Origin: an uncultured cyanobacterium
GTDB taxonomy: Bacteria; Cyanobacteriota; Cyanobacteriia; Cyanobacteriales; Geitlerinemataceae
Reading direction: 5' to 3'
NCBI GenBank assembly: GCA_937121005.1
Contig: CAKZKB010000006.1
Coordinates: 1 to 5,868 of the forward strand
DNA: 5,868 bases
Every line of letters starts with the position of its first letter. The first letter of the stretch is position 1. The notes under the pieces were generated by a model that saw only the letters and a program-made list of their open reading frames with translations, was not told the origin of the DNA and ran no database searches. Of the stretch, positions 4,084 to 5,868 are shown piece by piece. The translations under genes and the position numbers were made by a program.

Positions 4084-5868
4084 ATGAAAATCCAGCTAGG
4101 TAACGCCATCAAAATGGCAATGTGCCTGATACTGTTGTTCTGTTGTAACGTGGCTCCCGCGCAGGCATTTTGTGGCTTTTTTGTGGCGAAAGCCGATGCA
4201 ACGCTTCACAATGCGTCTTCGCGAGTTATTATTGCTCGTAGCGGCGATCGCACGGTGTTTACCATGGCCAACGACTATCAAGGTCGCTTGCAAGATTTTG
4301 CTCGTATCGTCCCCATTCCGGTAATTCCCAAGCGCGAAAATGTTCGCATTGGCGACAACGAAATCATTGACAAACTTGATGAGTTTACCGTACCGCGCCT
4401 GGCCCAATATTTCGACGATCGCGATCGGTTGTTGCGTCGAAAAGTAGAACGATATGGGTGGAGGATTAGCATTCTTGGTGGTCTTCTAACAATTGCTATC
4501 TTAGCATGGCGATATCGATGGCATCGACCGCGCATCACCGAATGTTTAATCGTGCTATTTTTGATTGCTCTTTTAAACGCGATCGCCTTACCTTCCTTTT
4601 TAACTCGAGCAGAGAAAAGCAAGACAAGCGTTTCAGGAACCCTCGGCGTAACTGTCGAAGATCGATTTGCCCTCGGAGAATACAATATTACCATTTTGAG
4701 CGCGGAAGAATCCGATGGTTTGGCAACTTGGCTCGTCCAAAACGGCTATCAGATATCTGACTCAGCGCGATCGATGCTGCAAGATTATATCGATGAGGAG
4801 ATGAAATTCTTTGTTGTCAATGTCAACTTAGACCTTTTCGATCGCGAATATTATGGATTTTTACGCCCGATCGTTCTCGACTACAATTCCGATAAATTTG
4901 CTTTACCCATTCGCTTGGGAACCCTCAACGCCACAGACGACCAGGATCTGATTGTTTATCTCTTGTCTCCCGATCGCTTCGCCCAGGTCGCTAATTACAA
5001 AACAGTCACAATCCCGACCGATACTCACTCGAGCTACAAAGAACCATCGGGACAAGAATTACCTGCTTTTATTGCTGATGAATTTCCGCAATTCTACGAA
5101 GCGTTGTTTCAACAAGAGTACGAACGTCAAGGAAAAAACGCCGTCTTTTTAGAATATGCAGGAAGAATGGACAAATGCGATCCTTGCGCGAGCTTACCGC
5201 CAACTCCTGACGATCTGCTCGCAGCAGGTGCGTTTTGGGAACCCGGCGGACAATTTCCACAATCGTACATTACGCGCCTCCACGTTCGATATAATTCAGA
5301 GACTTTTCCTGAAGATTTGCAGTTTGAAGAAATAGACAGCGTTGAACTGATTCGTCAATTAAAGCAAGAGGAAAAATACGCTTCCACTTCGACAGGAGCG
5401 ACATTTCAAGGACGCTATGTTATCCGCAGGCCCATCGAGAGTGCGTCTGCGTTGAGTCGCTGGCACTATCACCTTTGGGACGATCGTTGGGCAAGAAATT
5501 TGGCTCGCCTTACCGGATGGGACATCGGAGAAATTCGCGATAAAATGACAAAATTCGATCGAGAAATAGCGCGAGCCATCTCGGAAATTGAAAACGGTGA
5601 AAACTTAGAAGAAGCAGGGCGCGATCGAGCCGCACTCGCAGCTTACACTCGGGCAACAGAACTCGATCGCGGCAACTATATAGCTTGGCGAAGTCGCGCT
5701 TACCTGGCCGAACAACTGGGTCGATGTCAAGAGGCTTGGATGGCATTAGAACAACTGCAAAATCTTGGTTTCTTTCTTGGCGATCGCGATCGTCAAGAAG
5801 CATCAGCCCGCGGCGGACGAAGACATCACCCGCGAGGAGATGAAGCTCTCCTGGCGCTCCTGGGTGGG
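4084..5868 (+). CDS. DUF2330 envelope protein with inserted membrane hairpin and TPR-like C-terminus (3' end not in window)
   Basis: The frame is open for 595 codons and has no stop before the window ends. A signal peptide (1-28) has a hydrophobic core near 11-21 and a likely signal peptidase I site after AQA. The mature start FCGFFVAKADA (29-39) and the blocks DRTVFTMANDYQG (56-68), VPIPVIP (77-83), GVTVEDRFALGEYNITILSA (188-207), MKFFVVNVNL, LPIRLGTLNA and CDPCA (365-369) are typical of DUF2330, a family of unknown function in exported bacterial proteins. Two hydrophobic helices (about 126-142 and 153-170), joined by the basic loop WRYRWHRPR, lie between the first and second DUF2330 blocks. 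The basic loop predicts that it faces the cytoplasm and that both DUF2330 parts face the periplasm. After LARLTGW (473-479), residues about 511-560 look like one to two TPR repeats. The final ~22 residues turn Arg/Gly-rich and are suspect. An in-frame GTG at 4066 is an alternative start. GAAAGG (4068-4073) supports the ATG at 4084. No function can be assigned. Confidence 0.88.
   Translation, partial: MKIQLGNAIKMAMCLILLFCCNVAPAQAFCGFFVAKADATLHNASSRVIIARSGDRTVFTMANDYQGRLQDFARIVPIPVIPKRENVRIGDNEIIDKLDEFTVPRLAQYFDDRDRLLRRKVERYGWRISILGGLLTIAILAWRYRWHRPRITECLIVLFLIALLNAIALPSFLTRAEKSKTSVSGTLGVTVEDRFALGEYNITILSAEESDGLATWLVQNGYQISDSARSMLQDYIDEEMKFFVVNVNLDLFDREYYGFLRPIVLDYNSDKFALPIRLGTLNATDDQDLIVYLLSPDRFAQVANYKTVTIPTDTHSSYKEPSGQELPAFIADEFPQFYEALFQQEYERQGKNAVFLEYAGRMDKCDPCASLPPTPDDLLAAGAFWEPGGQFPQSYITRLHVRYNSETFPEDLQFEEIDSVELIRQLKQEEKYASTSTGATFQGRYVIRRPIESASALSRWHYHLWDDRWARNLARLTGWDIGEIRDKMTKFDREIARAISEIENGENLEEAGRDRAALAAYTRATELDRGNYIAWRSRAYLAEQLGRCQEAWMALEQLQNLGFFLGDRDRQEASARGGRRHHPRGDEALLALLGG
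5801..5868. other. Terminal segment with shifted composition and frame
   Basis: The last 68 bases are about 68% G+C, against about 48% in the preceding 100, and contain no CGATCG core. In the DUF2330 frame they give an Arg/Gly/His-rich string that does not continue the TPR pattern. The frame starting at 5801 instead reads as an ordinary charged and amphipathic peptide (ADEDITREEMKLSWRSW). Possible explanations are a frameshift, a true domain boundary, or a misjoined contig end. The sequence alone cannot choose between them. Confidence 0.4.

Noticed and set aside
4278..4694. 138-codon minus-strand open frame inside the DUF2330 gene
   Set aside because: It is antisense to recognisable DUF2330 blocks, is Arg/Ser-rich and has no family features.
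1..5868. A multi-gene novel system, CRISPR array, tRNA/rRNA, insertion sequence or phage module
   Set aside because: No regularly spaced repeats, cloverleaf or rRNA cores, transposase motifs or terminal inverted repeats were seen. The four genes are in separate transcription units with unrelated families.

Overview
The window looks like chromosomal DNA of a cyanobacterium. The octamer GCGATCGC (HIP1, the cyanobacterial highly iterated palindrome) occurs seven times as a full site (starting at 739, 884, 3224, 3434, 4244, 4579 and 5780), and many CGATCG cores surround these. The proteins also read as cyanobacterial types, especially an NdbB-like type II NAD(P)H dehydrogenase and a DUF2330 protein.

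Layout: (1) 1-116 is a leader with a weak hairpin and no convincing promoter. (2) 117-1310 (+) is an NdbB-like FAD oxidoreductase. (3) 1311-1403 separates two convergent genes and holds a G-run cluster with quadruplex potential, a perfect 7-bp hairpin and a CTAA microrepeat with stops in all frames. (4) 1404-3146 (-) is a lipoprotein solute-binding protein of the peptide/nickel ABC family. (5) 3147-3280 is a divergent promoter region. (6) 3281-3973 (+) is a monotopic phosphoglycosyl transferase (bacterial sugar transferase). (7) 4024-4049 is a strong intrinsic terminator. (8) 4084 to the window end (+) is a DUF2330 protein that lacks a stop codon in the window. It has a signal peptide, a two-helix membrane hairpin between two parts of the DUF2330 region, and a TPR-like C-terminus.

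The four genes do not form an operon: adjacent genes are convergent, divergent, or separated by a terminator. Their likely roles are unrelated: quinone/NAD(P)H redox chemistry, peptide uptake, initiation of exopolysaccharide or O-antigen-type glycan synthesis, and an unknown envelope function. I see no CRISPR, tRNA, rRNA, transposase, phage or defence gene, and no clear new multi-gene system. The most unusual item is the architecture of the DUF2330 protein. The last ~68 bases change sharply in composition and in best reading frame, so the end of that protein should not be trusted.
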